Counted from the first letter of the stretch, positions 51,651-61,791 are shown. The stretch is DNA of 64,000 bases from ZC4RG20 sp963702105 (GCA_963702105.1 OY969712.1:3782001-3846000); one strand, 5' to 3'. The notes: generated from the letters alone by a model not told the origin. Made by a program: numbers and translations.

Positions 51651-53042
51651 ATGACGCCCACCGGGCTTGCGTTCGTCGTCGCTTATCTTGGCGGCCTGAT
51701 CGCGGGTTTGGTAGTCAACCCACTTTACGCCCTATTCACATACGTCGGCGAATTCTACGTATACCCACCTTCGCGATGGTGGGGCGCCTACTTGCCTGAC
51801 CTGCGCTGGTCATTGCTGGCTGCTGCCGTAACAATTGTCGCAGCGGTACGCTACCGGCCGAACGACGCGCGTCCGCCGTGGATCTCCACGACGCCAGCTA
51901 AGCTTCTTTTGGCCTACACGATATGGCTCTGGATCCAAAGTTTCTGGGCACTCGATCCCGTTCAACACTTCGGGTGCGCAGTGCTATTTTCGAAGTACCT
52001 GGTGGTCTATTATGTGGTTTATCACTTAGTCGACACGCCGCAGAAGGCTAAGGCGTTCTTGTTCGCTCACCTAGCTGGTTGCCTATATCTCGGTCTCATT
52101 GCTCATGGAAGCTCGGTCCATGGACGGCTCGACGGTGTGGGCGGTCCGGGCATAGACGACTCCAACACGCTTGGAATGCATATCGCGACTGGAGCACTTA
52201 CGGGCGCCATTCTCCTGCTACTGGAAAAGCGTTGGTGGGTTGCCCTGTCCGCAATCGCTCTAGCCGTGGCCTTGTCACTAAACACGATGATATTGACGGG
52301 CAGCCGCGGAGCCTTTCTCGCTTTGATATCGGGGGCTACTCTGCTCTTTTACCTCCGTCCGAAAATTTACCGTACAAAATTCGCGATTTTTGGTGTGTGC
52401 AGCGTATTAGTATTTGGCGCGCTTGCGTCTCAGCAGTTTTGGGGCCGCATGAAAACTCTTAATACGGTCGTCGAGGACAATCGTCCAACCGAGGCGAGTG
52501 CTGAATCGAGGATTGTTCTAGCCAAGGCCCAACTCAAGATGGCGCGGCGCTATCCATTGGGAACCGGGCACCGCGGCACCGAGTTCTTGAGCCCCCAATA
52601 CCTCGCCGCGAAGTGGCTCACTGCATCTGGCGCCCGCTCTTCCCATAACACCTTTTTGACAGCGCTCGTGGAACAAGGTATTCCTGGCGTAGTGCTGTAT
52701 TTCGGCTACTTGATCTGGGGCTTCAATTCGGTCAGGCGACTCAAACGGCTTGTCAATTCCCCGGAAACGACCGATCTGGGGATGTATGGTGTGGCGGCTG
52801 CTTGCAGTCTAATGATTGTGCTTGTAGGCGGAATGTTTGCGGATTTTCTCAAAGTGGAGGTCCAAATTTGGATGGCTGCGCTCCTTTCGGCCGTGCTGGA
52901 GATGAGCGTCGCATCTGCGCGACAAGGAGCCATTGCGGCCACCGGGGTCGCCACGGTCCGTGTCGGGTCGTGGGTGGCCGGGCCCACCCGACAGAAGTAC
53001 CTTCTAAGCGGCGATCGCAGCAAGAACGCCAATTCCGAATGA
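51651..53042 (+). CDS. O-antigen ligase / Wzy-type polymerase
   Basis: The 463-residue protein has about 10-12 hydrophobic segments and the ligase/polymerase core: LNTMILTGSRGAFLALISGA, a large periplasmic loop with ARRYPLGTGHRGTEFLSPQY and SGARSSHNTFLTALVEQGIP, then GVVLYFGYLIWGF. This fits the exosortase-A-associated O-glycosylation ligase group. It should join lipid-linked glycan to polymer or acceptor on the outer face of the inner membrane. It is the last plus-strand gene of the cluster. Confidence 0.85.
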   Translation: MTPTGLAFVVAYLGGLIAGLVVNPLYALFTYVGEFYVYPPSRWWGAYLPDLRWSLLAAAVTIVAAVRYRPNDARPPWISTTPAKLLLAYTIWLWIQSFWALDPVQHFGCAVLFSKYLVVYYVVYHLVDTPQKAKAFLFAHLAGCLYLGLIAHGSSVHGRLDGVGGPGIDDSNTLGMHIATGALTGAILLLLEKRWWVALSAIALAVALSLNTMILTGSRGAFLALISGATLLFYLRPKIYRTKFAIFGVCSVLVFGALASQQFWGRMKTLNTVVEDNRPTEASAESRIVLAKAQLKMARRYPLGTGHRGTEFLSPQYLAAKWLTASGARSSHNTFLTALVEQGIPGVVLYFGYLIWGFNSVRRLKRLVNSPETTDLGMYGVAAACSLMIVLVGGMFADFLKVEVQIWMAALLSAVLEMSVASARQGAIAATGVATVRVGSWVAGPTRQKYLLSGDRSKNANSE

Positions 53043-53090
53043 AATTCCCTCGGCGACGACAAGCGCGAATCTTTTCGGAATGCGGCGGAC

Positions 53091-54050
53091 TCAATCAGCG
53101 CAGAGATATCTGTAAGCTAGTCTTAGAGGGAACTCGGGCCTCAAAACGTCCCATGACGCACAGCGCGGAAGCTCAAACGTATCGGAGCGCCGCGTCGCAC
53201 ACCCGAACCGTGTCGACACGGCTAACGCGAAGCCGGCCTCCCTTACCATCACCGCGTGTGCGGCATCAAAGTCCCTCCCCGGCCACCCGTTCGGGTACGC
53301 GAATGAATGCGGACGTCCACCCGTTGTCTCGGCGACCCAGGCGTAGCTACCTGTAATCTCGGCACGCGCGGCCGTCGGCGATAGTCCCGCTAGGATGGGG
53401 TGACGGACCGTATGAGCGCCCACATCGTGTCCTCGTTTTGCGATTTCGGAAACTCCCTCTCGCGTTAGCATCAACCGAGGCAATTCATCGGAGACGTATC
53501 GGCGAAAGAAACGACACGCATCTCCCCATCGTTGCTCTGCCGGGCGACGTTTTTGTTGTTCTAGCACGTGCAACAGCTGCTCGGCAGGCGATCGCGAAAC
53601 CAAGCCCGACATCTCGATCCCGAAGTGCGAGAGTGCTTCGGCTCCGCCACTCGTCCGGAACCCTTCTATGATGAGGTCATTCCACATGACGCCCTCATCG
53701 ACGGCCGCCGTCGCGACGAAAACGGTCCCGCTCATGCCTCTGGCTTCCAGCAGCGGCAGGGCCACGCTCAGATTGTTCTCATAGCCATCGTCGAACGTAA
53801 TACACGCTGAACGCGGTGGCAGCGTCCCTTCCCCGAGCCTGCGTACGGCTTCGGGCAAAGGAAGCACCTGGCAAATTGAGCGCATCACGTCCATCTGGGC
53901 GGCAAATGTCGCGGCATCCGGTTCGTGCGGCAGGAGGGGATCCTGCGTCGGGACAACGCGGTGATAGGTTAGGATGAGCAGCCGCCCACGCTTTCCGCTC
54001 GGGGAAAGCAAGCCGAGGAGCCCCCTTTCGATGGTTGCGAGAGCGCTCAT
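53091..54050 (-). CDS. Polysaccharide deacetylase family protein
   Basis: The 319-residue NodB-domain protein has RLLILTYHRVVPTQDPLLPH, ACITFDDGYENNLSVALPLL (catalytic Asp-Asp), VGAHTVRHPILAGLSPTAAR (His metal ligands) and SFAYPNGWPGRDFDAAH. It removes N-acetyl groups from amino-sugar polymers. It is last in the minus-strand XrtA operon, 11 bp after the upstream gene. Confidence 0.9.
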   Translation of the reverse strand: MSALATIERGLLGLLSPSGKRGRLLILTYHRVVPTQDPLLPHEPDAATFAAQMDVMRSICQVLPLPEAVRRLGEGTLPPRSACITFDDGYENNLSVALPLLEARGMSGTVFVATAAVDEGVMWNDLIIEGFRTSGGAEALSHFGIEMSGLVSRSPAEQLLHVLEQQKRRPAEQRWGDACRFFRRYVSDELPRLMLTREGVSEIAKRGHDVGAHTVRHPILAGLSPTAARAEITGSYAWVAETTGGRPHSFAYPNGWPGRDFDAAHAVMVREAGFALAVSTRFGCATRRSDTFELPRCASWDVLRPEFPLRLAYRYLCAD

Positions 54051-54061
54051 GATCTACCGAC

Positions 54062-55297
54062 TCACTTCGTTGCCTGCACCGGCTGCGTGCGACGCCTCAC
54101 GGCCAGCTCACATGCCTGTTCGAACGATCTCGCAGCGATACGAAAATCGAAATTCTTCTCCACGTACTGTCGCGCCGCATACGACATTGCATACCGACGC
54201 CGCTCGTCCTTGAGTAAGGCGATCACCGCCTGGGCAAACTTCGCCAATTCGTCCTCGACAAAACAATGTTTGCCTGACACGACCGGCAGGCCTTCCACGC
54301 CAATCCGGGTTGAGACGATGACAGGCCCCATGGCCATCGATTCGTACACCTTAAGACGCGTCCCGCCCGCGACTTGCATGGGAATAACCGAAACGGCGGC
54401 ACCTGATACGTAGGGTCGTACATCCTCGACAAATCCTGTGAAGCGCCAGGCCTGTCCATAGCGTGCAGCCGCAGCTACAAGTTTGTCCGGCGGAGACCGC
54501 CCGACGACCGTCATGCGTGCATCGGGAACTTCTCGGACGACGATTGGCCAGATCGCATCCAGAAACAGCTGCACGGCCTCTTGGTTCGCCAACCAGTCCA
54601 TGGAACCGCAGAAGACTACGTCATTGCGACGCGCTGGCTTCGCGTACGCGAAATACTCGAGATCGACGCCAGTTGGTATGACATACGGCTCCCTTAAGCC
54701 GTAGTCAGTCGAAAGTTTGGCCCCATCGCGCTCGGAAACGGCGACAACAGTGTCGAATCGATTCACGGCTGCGCGCTCGAATTGGAACATCTTTCGAAAT
54801 TGATTACGCCAGATTACATGCATCAGGGGATTTCGTGCTCTATTCAGGTGACGCTCGAAAATCTCCGCCTCGACGTTGTGCGTAAAGAGCACGGAAGGCA
54901 CCGTTACCTCGCGAGGTAAAAGTACAGCAGAGTGCAGAAAGTCAAACACGACGACTTCGCAGCCGCGTTCGATTTGGTCAGCAACGAGACGGCGAGCCCC
55001 CGGCAAGTTGTCGCTAGCTATCGGAACGGGCAGGGGACTGAATAGATGCCGCGTTCGGCTCAAACGCAGCGTCGGCCCCGCCCCTCCTTGGGGCCACCAT
55101 TCGAACTCGTCGCACAGCGCTTCGATCTCCTCACTGAAACGGCCGGCGAGATCGGACGTTGCGGGCGAAAGCAAGCGCGTGCGGAATTTTCCACCCTTCA
55201 ATCCGCGCAAAGTCTGCGTTGTTCGGATCTTTCCGCCGGAGTCGACAGGAAGAAGGAACCTCGGAGACACGAATAGAAGTGTCGGCGCCGATTTCAC
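54062..55297 (-). CDS. Glycosyltransferase, exosortase-associated (stp1-like)
   Basis: The 411-residue GT-B enzyme opens TLLFVSPRFLLPVDSGGKIR, then VVFDFLHSAVLLPREVTVPS and LFTHNVEAEIFERHLNRARN. Its donor domain has VVFCGSMDWLANQEAVQLFL and VIPMQVAGGTRLKVYESMAM, matching the sugar transferase subfamily of PEP-CTERM loci. A GTG at 55297 was chosen; codons upstream to 55486 lack family similarity. Confidence 0.85.
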   Translation of the reverse strand: MKSAPTLLFVSPRFLLPVDSGGKIRTTQTLRGLKGGKFRTRLLSPATSDLAGRFSEEIEALCDEFEWWPQGGAGPTLRLSRTRHLFSPLPVPIASDNLPGARRLVADQIERGCEVVVFDFLHSAVLLPREVTVPSVLFTHNVEAEIFERHLNRARNPLMHVIWRNQFRKMFQFERAAVNRFDTVVAVSERDGAKLSTDYGLREPYVIPTGVDLEYFAYAKPARRNDVVFCGSMDWLANQEAVQLFLDAIWPIVVREVPDARMTVVGRSPPDKLVAAAARYGQAWRFTGFVEDVRPYVSGAAVSVIPMQVAGGTRLKVYESMAMGPVIVSTRIGVEGLPVVSGKHCFVEDELAKFAQAVIALLKDERRRYAMSYAARQYVEKNFDFRIAARSFEQACELAVRRRTQPVQATK

Positions 55298-55346
55298 ATT
55301 ACCCCCGGCAGTTGCACCGACGCGGCTTCCTTCGCAGCATTGCAGG

Positions 55347-56567
55347 TCAAACCATCGCAACCCGAGGACGCAGCGTCGATTCGAGTCGCTCCTCCATGAA
55401 ATTGAGTACGCGTTGTCCCGCGCTATCCCACGAGCCGACGCTCGCGACAATGTCGCGCGAGATCCGCTGACGATCCCAGTTCGCACGTGTCAGTGCTCGT
55501 TTCAAGGCAGCGGCTAATGCTGGTGGATCGTCGACGGGGACCAAGTAGCCGTTCATCCCATCCTTCACAAAGTAAGCGTTGTCGCCGGCCTCGGTGGCGA
55601 CGACCGGTGTGCCGACGGCGAGCGCTTCGATCACGGCGTTACAGCAACCCTCCCGAGCGCTCGCGAGCGCAAACGCGTCGGCCGCTTGCAGCCAGCTCGC
55701 CACTTCGGCCGGCGGACGACTCCCGAGGAAGCGCGTCGCTTGGGCGACCCCCAACTCCCGGGCGCGATCCTTGAGAAATTGCGGATATCGCTGTTCGTGG
55801 GCTTGTCCACCGACGATGGCCAGGATGACTTGGTCGTTCGAGCGTCGCAATTCAGCGAACGCCTCCAGCAAAACATGATGGCGCTTGACCTCGAGCAAGT
55901 GGCCGACGCTAACGACAAGTGGCGTTGCTGCGGGTAGGTTAAGGCGAGCCCTGCCTTCAGCCTTGTCTCGCCACCGAAAAGTGGCGGAGTCTATCGAATT
56001 ATGGATAACCCGAAGACGCTCCGGAGGAACGCCATGGTCCATGGCAAACTCGCGCAGGGAATGGCTCACGCAGATGCATCCTGCCGCGTTCCTCAACGCG
56101 TGCACTATCTGCTTGCCGACGATCCTCTTGTGAACGAACTCTGATTCGAATCCCCGAATCGTGATAAACGCCGGTACGCCTAAACGCTGCGCAAGACGCA
56201 CGCAACCGACCCCTTCCGGATATCCGAAGTGGGCGTCGATGACATCCAGGGCTTTTTCCGCATGAAGCGACGCGACGGGCGCGCGCAACGAACGTTCCAG
56301 CCAGAACGAGTCCAGCGACTTAAGAATGCCCGGAACGTAGGGCATGGGCGCGTGCCTTACCTCTAGCGCATCAATCGACCGCGAGGCCGTACGGGCCCAA
56401 TCGGGCAGCGGTCGCAGATTGGAAAAGTACGGAATCGGCTGCACCGCTCGAACTTCGGCGTGGCTCGCCATCGCCCGTATTCGATTGAAAACGAAAATTC
56501 CGCTCGTGGGATTATCGACCGTCGGCAGTGAGCGGCAAACGCTGACAATGCGCATCGAGGCGGTCAC
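55347..56567 (-). CDS. GT4-family glycosyltransferase
   Basis: The 406-residue enzyme has MRIVSVCRSLPTVDNPTSGI near the start, FRWRDKAEGRARLNLPAATP and VVSVGHLLEVKRHHVLLEAF. The donor motif is FALASAREGCCNAVIEALAV, then GTPVVATEAGDNAYFVKDG. It transfers a sugar in polysaccharide assembly. A GTG at 56567 or ATG at 56555 is possible. The gene is in the XrtA operon, 66 bp after the amidotransferase. Confidence 0.88.
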   Translation of the reverse strand: MTASMRIVSVCRSLPTVDNPTSGIFVFNRIRAMASHAEVRAVQPIPYFSNLRPLPDWARTASRSIDALEVRHAPMPYVPGILKSLDSFWLERSLRAPVASLHAEKALDVIDAHFGYPEGVGCVRLAQRLGVPAFITIRGFESEFVHKRIVGKQIVHALRNAAGCICVSHSLREFAMDHGVPPERLRVIHNSIDSATFRWRDKAEGRARLNLPAATPLVVSVGHLLEVKRHHVLLEAFAELRRSNDQVILAIVGGQAHEQRYPQFLKDRARELGVAQATRFLGSRPPAEVASWLQAADAFALASAREGCCNAVIEALAVGTPVVATEAGDNAYFVKDGMNGYLVPVDDPPALAAALKRALTRANWDRQRISRDIVASVGSWDSAGQRVLNFMEERLESTLRPRVAMV

Positions 56568-56633
56568 GGCGGCCCGCTTGCGATTCGCGTTACAATCCGC
56601 GTCAAGAATTGAAGCAATTCCGCGGGTCCCGTT

Positions 56634-58580
56634 CTACGCACGCCGTTTTGGTTCGGCATAGCCGATCTTGTCCCGCAGCGCTGACTCGGCGCCCACATTT
56701 CTGCGAACGAAGGCATCGAACATGAGAAGGGACCATAGCGGGCCACTGTAATCGCGGCGCCCACTTCGATGCGCGTCCAATATGTACCGCAGCGCGCCCG
56801 AGTCGAGGTATCCCGTATCGACGAGGACGGAGCCGTACAGCGCTTCGCGGATCCTTTCGCGGAGCGGGCCTCGGAACCACCGGATCAAGGGCACTGCGAA
56901 TCCCATCTTGGGCCTGTAGAGAACATCGTGCGGAAGCGAGTCCTCCATTGCCTTCTTTAAGAGCACCTTGCCCACGCCACGGCGCACTTTGAGGGCCGAG
57001 GGCAAGCTTGCGAGCCACTCCACAAGGGGGTGGTCCATGAGCGGCTCACGCACTTCGAGCGAATGAGCCATGCTGGCTCGATCCACTTTCGTGTTGATGT
57101 CCCCAATGAGATACGTCTTAAGATCCAAATACTGAATCAAAGCAAGGGGGTCGTCAGTCTCCGAGTCTCGAGCGTGCCCGGAAAAGACGTCATTGACGCG
57201 ATACCCGCCGAGCTCCCGCTTGAGCTTCTGAGAAAACAGCGCTGCCCTCAAATCGTCTCGGCAAATCGAAACGCTGTAAAGGTAGGCGTCGACCGTCGTG
57301 CGAGCGAGAGATTCGAATGTCGACTTCGCACGGAAGACGCGCGGCGCCCAATCGGCCTTTGGATAGACTCGACCGAGCGTCCCGAACACCGCCTGGCGTA
57401 TGGAGAGCGGAAAAAGGCCGCGCAGCCGCTCCTCGGCCAAATGCAGCCGATAGCGCCGATAGCCTCCAAAACTCTCGTCGCCGCCGTCCCCCGAAAGCGC
57501 CACCGTGACGTGCTTCCGAGCAAGCTCGCACACTCGGTACGTCGGAATCGCCGAGCTATCCGCATAGGGTTCGTCATACAGCCCGGCGAGCTCGTCGATG
57601 AGATCGAAGTCTTCGCTCTCGACGAGGTCCACGTGATGGCGGGTATGGTAGCGCTGCGCGACCGCGCTGGCGAAGGCCGATTCGTCAAACGCCGGATCCC
57701 CGAAGGCGATCGAGCACGTGTTAACCGCTAAATTCGAAACGCGCGCCATCGTGGCGACGACCGCACTGGAATCCACGCCGCCCGAAAGAAAGGCACCGAG
57801 CGGCACTTCGGAGATCATGCGCAAGCGTATCGATTCTTCCAGGCGCCGCTTCAGTTCCTCGCAGGCCTCGGGCAGGGAAATCGGGCTCGAAAGCGTAAAA
57901 CGGGGCTTCCAGTAGCTCTTGGGTTGCGGCAAGAGCGAGCCGCGCCGCACTTCGAGGGTATGGGCCGCAGGCAACTTGTGGACGGAAGCGAATATGCTTC
58001 GGGGCTCGCAAACGTATCCGAGCGCGAAGTAGTCTTCGATGGCAAGCGGATCCAGCGCGCGCGAGAGCGCGGGGTGCACGAGCAGGGACTTAATCTCGGA
58101 GCCGAAGAGCAGTTGGCCGTCGTTCAACAGCGCATAGTGCAACGGCTTGACGCCGAGTCGGTCTCGGGCGAGAAACAGGGTCTCCCGATTTCGGTCCCAG
58201 AGCGCAAAAGCGAACATTCCGCGGAAATGTTGGACGCAATCCGCGCCCCACGCCTCCCAGCCGTGCACGATGACCTCGGTATCGGACTTGGTCCGGAACG
58301 TGTGGCCCAGTTTCTGAAGCTCGGGGATGAGCTCCTGGAAATTGTAGATCTCGCCGTTGAAGACGACGACGACGGAGCCGTCTTCATTGAAGAGCGGCTG
58401 CTGCCCGGTCGCGATGTCGATGATGGACAAGCGCTTGTGGCCGAATCCGACACCGGGCTCGAAGTGCTCGCCGTCGGCGTCAGGCCCGCGATGCGTTTGC
58501 GAAGCGTTCATTCGGCGCAACAGGCCGCGATTCACTTCGCGCGCCCCGCGGACGTCGACGATTCCGGTTATTCCGCACAC
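56634..58580 (-). CDS. Asparagine synthase-type amidotransferase, XrtA-associated
   Basis: The 648-residue protein begins MCGITGIVDVRGAREVNRGL with the catalytic Cys2, then NEDGSVVVVFNGEIYNFQEL. It has the PP-loop AFLSGGVDSSAVVATMARVS and VTVALSGDGGDESFGGYRRY, a complete class II glutamine amidotransferase plus synthetase. This subfamily (exosortase A system-associated amidotransferase 1) occurs in PEP-CTERM polysaccharide loci and probably amidates a uronic acid or similar. Of the four Asn-synthetase homologues in the window it is the only one with an intact nucleophile. Confidence 0.92.
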   Translation of the reverse strand: MCGITGIVDVRGAREVNRGLLRRMNASQTHRGPDADGEHFEPGVGFGHKRLSIIDIATGQQPLFNEDGSVVVVFNGEIYNFQELIPELQKLGHTFRTKSDTEVIVHGWEAWGADCVQHFRGMFAFALWDRNRETLFLARDRLGVKPLHYALLNDGQLLFGSEIKSLLVHPALSRALDPLAIEDYFALGYVCEPRSIFASVHKLPAAHTLEVRRGSLLPQPKSYWKPRFTLSSPISLPEACEELKRRLEESIRLRMISEVPLGAFLSGGVDSSAVVATMARVSNLAVNTCSIAFGDPAFDESAFASAVAQRYHTRHHVDLVESEDFDLIDELAGLYDEPYADSSAIPTYRVCELARKHVTVALSGDGGDESFGGYRRYRLHLAEERLRGLFPLSIRQAVFGTLGRVYPKADWAPRVFRAKSTFESLARTTVDAYLYSVSICRDDLRAALFSQKLKRELGGYRVNDVFSGHARDSETDDPLALIQYLDLKTYLIGDINTKVDRASMAHSLEVREPLMDHPLVEWLASLPSALKVRRGVGKVLLKKAMEDSLPHDVLYRPKMGFAVPLIRWFRGPLRERIREALYGSVLVDTGYLDSGALRYILDAHRSGRRDYSGPLWSLLMFDAFVRRNVGAESALRDKIGYAEPKRRA

Positions 58581-58613
58581 TGCCGTATCCAGCTCAATTC
58601 GCTATGCGCGCTC

Positions 58614-59480
58614 TCATCGTGGTGCTCCGGTCGCGATCGGCCGCTGCCGCGGCCGTTCCCGCGACTCGAGCAGGAGGCCCGTCGTGCGTCCTATCAGCGC
58701 AGGCGCAGTCGTCGTCTCCACGGTCGACCAGATGGCCGTGTCGACGACGGTCGCCTCCCGGACCGAAACGCCATTGTCCCGCCAATTCGCGATGGCACGC
58801 TGAGACCCATTGCCCAATCCACCGTCGGGCCCGCGATTGACTTCGATCCAATCGACCACGCATCCCCTATCGGGCCGCAGGGTTTTGAGATTCCGCTCGT
58901 CCGTCGCACGCACGAGTTCCGGGTGCAGCTCGTAGCCGGCGACCTCGAGCGTCTCTCCGTCTTCGAGCGCCTGGCGAAGCTCGGTGACCGTCACGCCTGC
59001 ATCCGGACCCATTGCCGACGCCGCAACGCGCAGACGCAGGAATTGGTCCATGTATCTTCGCCCGTCCACGACGGGCTGCCACAGCACCAAATGGGCCGCG
59101 CGCTGACCGAGTGCGCGGACGAGCTCCGTCGCAAGCAACGCCCCCCAGCGGAGTCCCAATACGGCGACCGGGCCGGCTCTGGGCTCCAGCCAATCCGCAC
59201 CCGCCAAGAGGTCCCCGAGCCAGATGTCCCAGCGGCCCTGAACGAATTCGCCCTCGCTGTCGCCGGTGCCGAAGAGGTCCAGGATGAGCGTACCAAAACC
59301 GCACTCCGCCAGCGCCCGTGCCTGGAGCATCATTTGCCGACGGCTCTTGTTCATCTCCTCGGCAAAAGGCGGCACGAAAAGAATGCCGCCCCGCGAGCAC
59401 CCGTCCGCCGGCGCGACAAAGACGCAAAGCAATCGGCCTGCGGCACCCTCGAGAAAGAAAGCTTCCAGATGCGAGCTCAA
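58614..59480 (-). CDS. Hydrolase 2, exosortase A system-associated
   Basis: The 288-residue alpha/beta-hydrolase-like protein has GGILFVPPFAEEMNKSRRQM, TLILDLFGTGDSEGEFVQGR, and an elbow AVLGLRWGALLATELVRALG in which the usual Ser is Arg/Trp context. That matches the family partner of hydrolase 1. It overlaps the ACP gene upstream by four bases, so carrier and hydrolase are co-translated. It is possibly a thioesterase-like or acyl-transfer function on that carrier. Confidence 0.82.
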   Translation of the reverse strand: MSSHLEAFFLEGAAGRLLCVFVAPADGCSRGGILFVPPFAEEMNKSRRQMMLQARALAECGFGTLILDLFGTGDSEGEFVQGRWDIWLGDLLAGADWLEPRAGPVAVLGLRWGALLATELVRALGQRAAHLVLWQPVVDGRRYMDQFLRLRVAASAMGPDAGVTVTELRQALEDGETLEVAGYELHPELVRATDERNLKTLRPDRGCVVDWIEVNRGPDGGLGNGSQRAIANWRDNGVSVREATVVDTAIWSTVETTTAPALIGRTTGLLLESRERPRQRPIATGAPR

Positions 59481-59743
59481 TCTCGGAGCTTCTCGTCGAC
59501 GAAATCGGCGAGCGTGCCTAAAGTGGCAAAGGTGTCGGCGGAAATCTCGTCGTCCGCGACGGCGATGTCGAAACGGTCTTCGAGCGCCGTGATCACGGTC
59601 ACGACCGCCATGGAATCGAGCTCCGGAATGCTGCCGAGCAGGCGCGATTCGGCAGTCAAGCGGTTCCCTGCTTGGCCGAGCTGTAGAACGTCAACCAGCA
59701 GGCTTCGGACCTCTTCGAGCGCGGATTGCGCCATCCCATTCAT
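59477..59743 (-). CDS. Acyl carrier protein of the XrtA polysaccharide locus
   Basis: The 88-residue carrier protein has the Ppant site LGSIPELDSMAVVTVITALE (Ser in DSM) and helix IV FATLGTLADFVDEKLRD. An ATG at 59743 preceded by GGGAG was chosen; upstream in-frame sequence lacks homology. Its neighbours are hydrolase 2 (4-bp overlap) and an Asn-synthetase homologue, so it probably carries an acyl group placed on the exopolysaccharide. Confidence 0.88.
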   Translation of the reverse strand: MNGMAQSALEEVRSLLVDVLQLGQAGNRLTAESRLLGSIPELDSMAVVTVITALEDRFDIAVADDEISADTFATLGTLADFVDEKLRD

Positions 59744-59889
59744 TGCCGGGTACTCCCAACCCAAAACGCCATAACTTGTTGACCCCTCGACTGTTTCTCG
59801 CCGCCATGAGGCATCCCGCCGCGCGGCAGACGATATCACGATCCTCCGGGCAGGGCCATTGCGTTCCGCTCACGCGGGGCGCGCTCCCG

Positions 59890-61791
59890 CTAAATGGCGG
59901 CGGGCATCGCCGTTCCTGCGCTTTGGCCCGCCTGCCACTCGAACCAAGACTCGAGGATCATCAAGATCCACATGAATCCGCCGAAATAGTTCGGATGCTC
60001 CCTTAGCTTCGCGTCGCAGAGCTCGTCGATGAATTGCGGCCGCAGGATGCCCCGGCTTCTCAACGAGCTCATGCTGTCGAACGCGAGCTCCCGCAGCGGC
60101 GGATCGGCGAACAGCCAATCTCCGAACGGCATGCCGAAGCCGTGCTTCTTTTTGCGTATGATTTCCTCCGGCAGCAGGTCCGCCAACGCCTTCTTGAAGA
60201 AATACCTGAGCCTCAGGCGATTGACCTTCATCGTCGCAGGCAGGCGCGAGGCGAAGCCGACGACCTCCTCTTGCAGGAACGGAAACACCGTCATGACGCC
60301 CGCCGCGTCGGCCATCAGCGTTACTTTCGGCAGGTCGCTGTCCGTCAGCGTAAACTCGAGGTCGAGCGCCATCATCTTGTTGAGCATGTTCTCGGCTTTC
60401 GCCCGCTCGTACGTCCGTGCGTAAAGCTGGCTCGGAACCGTGGTGTCGACGGCGCTCAGGAAGTCGCCCTCGAAGACCGCCGACCGGTCGAGCATGTTCA
60501 GATAATTGTAGGTCTGCAGGCGCTCGGGCATCGGCTCGGACGCCTGCTCGATATACCGCGCGAGCTTGCGAAGCGGAACGATCTTCCGCGGCCATTCGGC
60601 GCGAAACGTCATCGGATCGAGCACGTGCCGCCTCAGCGCCGCAGGGACGCGCGTGTAATACGAGAACAGCTGCTGCGTCGCGTAGCGCTGGTTCCCGCCG
60701 AAGAGCTCGTCGCCCCCGTCCCCCGCAATCAGCGCCTCGACGCCGTCGCCCCGCGCCATCTCGGCGCAACAGTAGGTCGGAATGACGGAGGAGTTGCCGA
60801 AGGGCTGCCCGTAGATTTCCGCGAGCCGCGGCACGATTCGCACTATGTCGTCCGGGCGAAGATAGTACTCACGTTGACGAGTTCCGAAGCGCCGGGCGGC
60901 GATGCGGGCATACTCGATCTCGTCGAAGCCCTGCTGATCGAAGCCGATCGAGTAGGTGCGGGCCGGCTCCCCGCCGAGTTGCGTCGCGAGCCCGCTCAAC
61001 GTGGAGCTGTCCGTTCCGCCGCTCAGAAAGCAGCCGATGGGGCTGGAGGATTCGAGCTCCCGCCGGACGCTCGCCCGCAGGAGCTCGAGAAACTCGCGTT
61101 TCAGGCTCTCGAAGTCTCCCTTCTCGTCCTCTCGCTGAAACTCGACTTCCCAGTACGAGCCCAGACGCTGCGTCGTTCCTCGCCTTTCCAGGAAACCGCC
61201 CGCCGGGAGCCTGCCGAGCTGCTTATAGACGGTACCGGGCGCCGGAACGTCGTGGAAATACAGGTAGTTATAGATCGCCTGCGGGTCAACGTCCACGTCG
61301 ATCACTCGGCGCAGGGCCGCAAGATCGGTGGAAAAAGCGAGTCCTTCCGCTGCAGTGGAGTAGTACATCGAGCGGATGCCGATGCGGTCGACGGCCAACA
61401 GGCTCCTGTTCTCCTCGCCGAGGTGAATCACGAGCGCGAACTGGCCCCGAAGCGATTCGAGGAAGCGCGGCCCGAGCCGCGCATACTGAGCGGCGCATGC
61501 CGCCGGGAGGCCGCGCTCGCGCGCGGCCGCCGCGAAGCCGTCGTCCCCGTGAATTCGAGGGACGCCGTGGACGACGGCAAAGGCGTCGTCGTCGTGCCAG
61601 CGCTGGGCCCATCGCCCGGGATTCGCTACGCCGAGCACCCAGTTCCGGCCGACCTGGCTTTCGGAGGTCTCTGCGACGGCCGGCCGCAGGGCCCGCGTCG
61701 CCTCGGCGATGGCCGCCTGGCGCCCCGGCCAAGGGGCGGCCGAAAGTCTTCCGTAGAAGCGAGTCATCGCGGCGTTCCCGGAATTCGTCAC
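59890..61791 (-). CDS. Asparagine synthetase-like protein without N-terminal Cys
   Basis: The 633-residue protein is built like AsnB: N-terminal domain LRGQFALVIHLGEENRSLLA, then AVDRIGIRSMYYSTAAEG, PP-loop CFLSGGTDSSTLSGLATQLG and VEALIAGDGGDELFGGNQRY. It begins MTNSGNAAMTRFYGRL, so the glutaminase Cys is missing while the ATP-pyrophosphatase half is canonical. The alternative start Met9 does not restore a Cys. It may use free ammonia or another amine, or receive it from the neighbouring amidotransferase. Confidence 0.82.
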   Translation of the reverse strand: MTNSGNAAMTRFYGRLSAAPWPGRQAAIAEATRALRPAVAETSESQVGRNWVLGVANPGRWAQRWHDDDAFAVVHGVPRIHGDDGFAAAARERGLPAACAAQYARLGPRFLESLRGQFALVIHLGEENRSLLAVDRIGIRSMYYSTAAEGLAFSTDLAALRRVIDVDVDPQAIYNYLYFHDVPAPGTVYKQLGRLPAGGFLERRGTTQRLGSYWEVEFQREDEKGDFESLKREFLELLRASVRRELESSSPIGCFLSGGTDSSTLSGLATQLGGEPARTYSIGFDQQGFDEIEYARIAARRFGTRQREYYLRPDDIVRIVPRLAEIYGQPFGNSSVIPTYCCAEMARGDGVEALIAGDGGDELFGGNQRYATQQLFSYYTRVPAALRRHVLDPMTFRAEWPRKIVPLRKLARYIEQASEPMPERLQTYNYLNMLDRSAVFEGDFLSAVDTTVPSQLYARTYERAKAENMLNKMMALDLEFTLTDSDLPKVTLMADAAGVMTVFPFLQEEVVGFASRLPATMKVNRLRLRYFFKKALADLLPEEIIRKKKHGFGMPFGDWLFADPPLRELAFDSMSSLRSRGILRPQFIDELCDAKLREHPNYFGGFMWILMILESWFEWQAGQSAGTAMPAAI

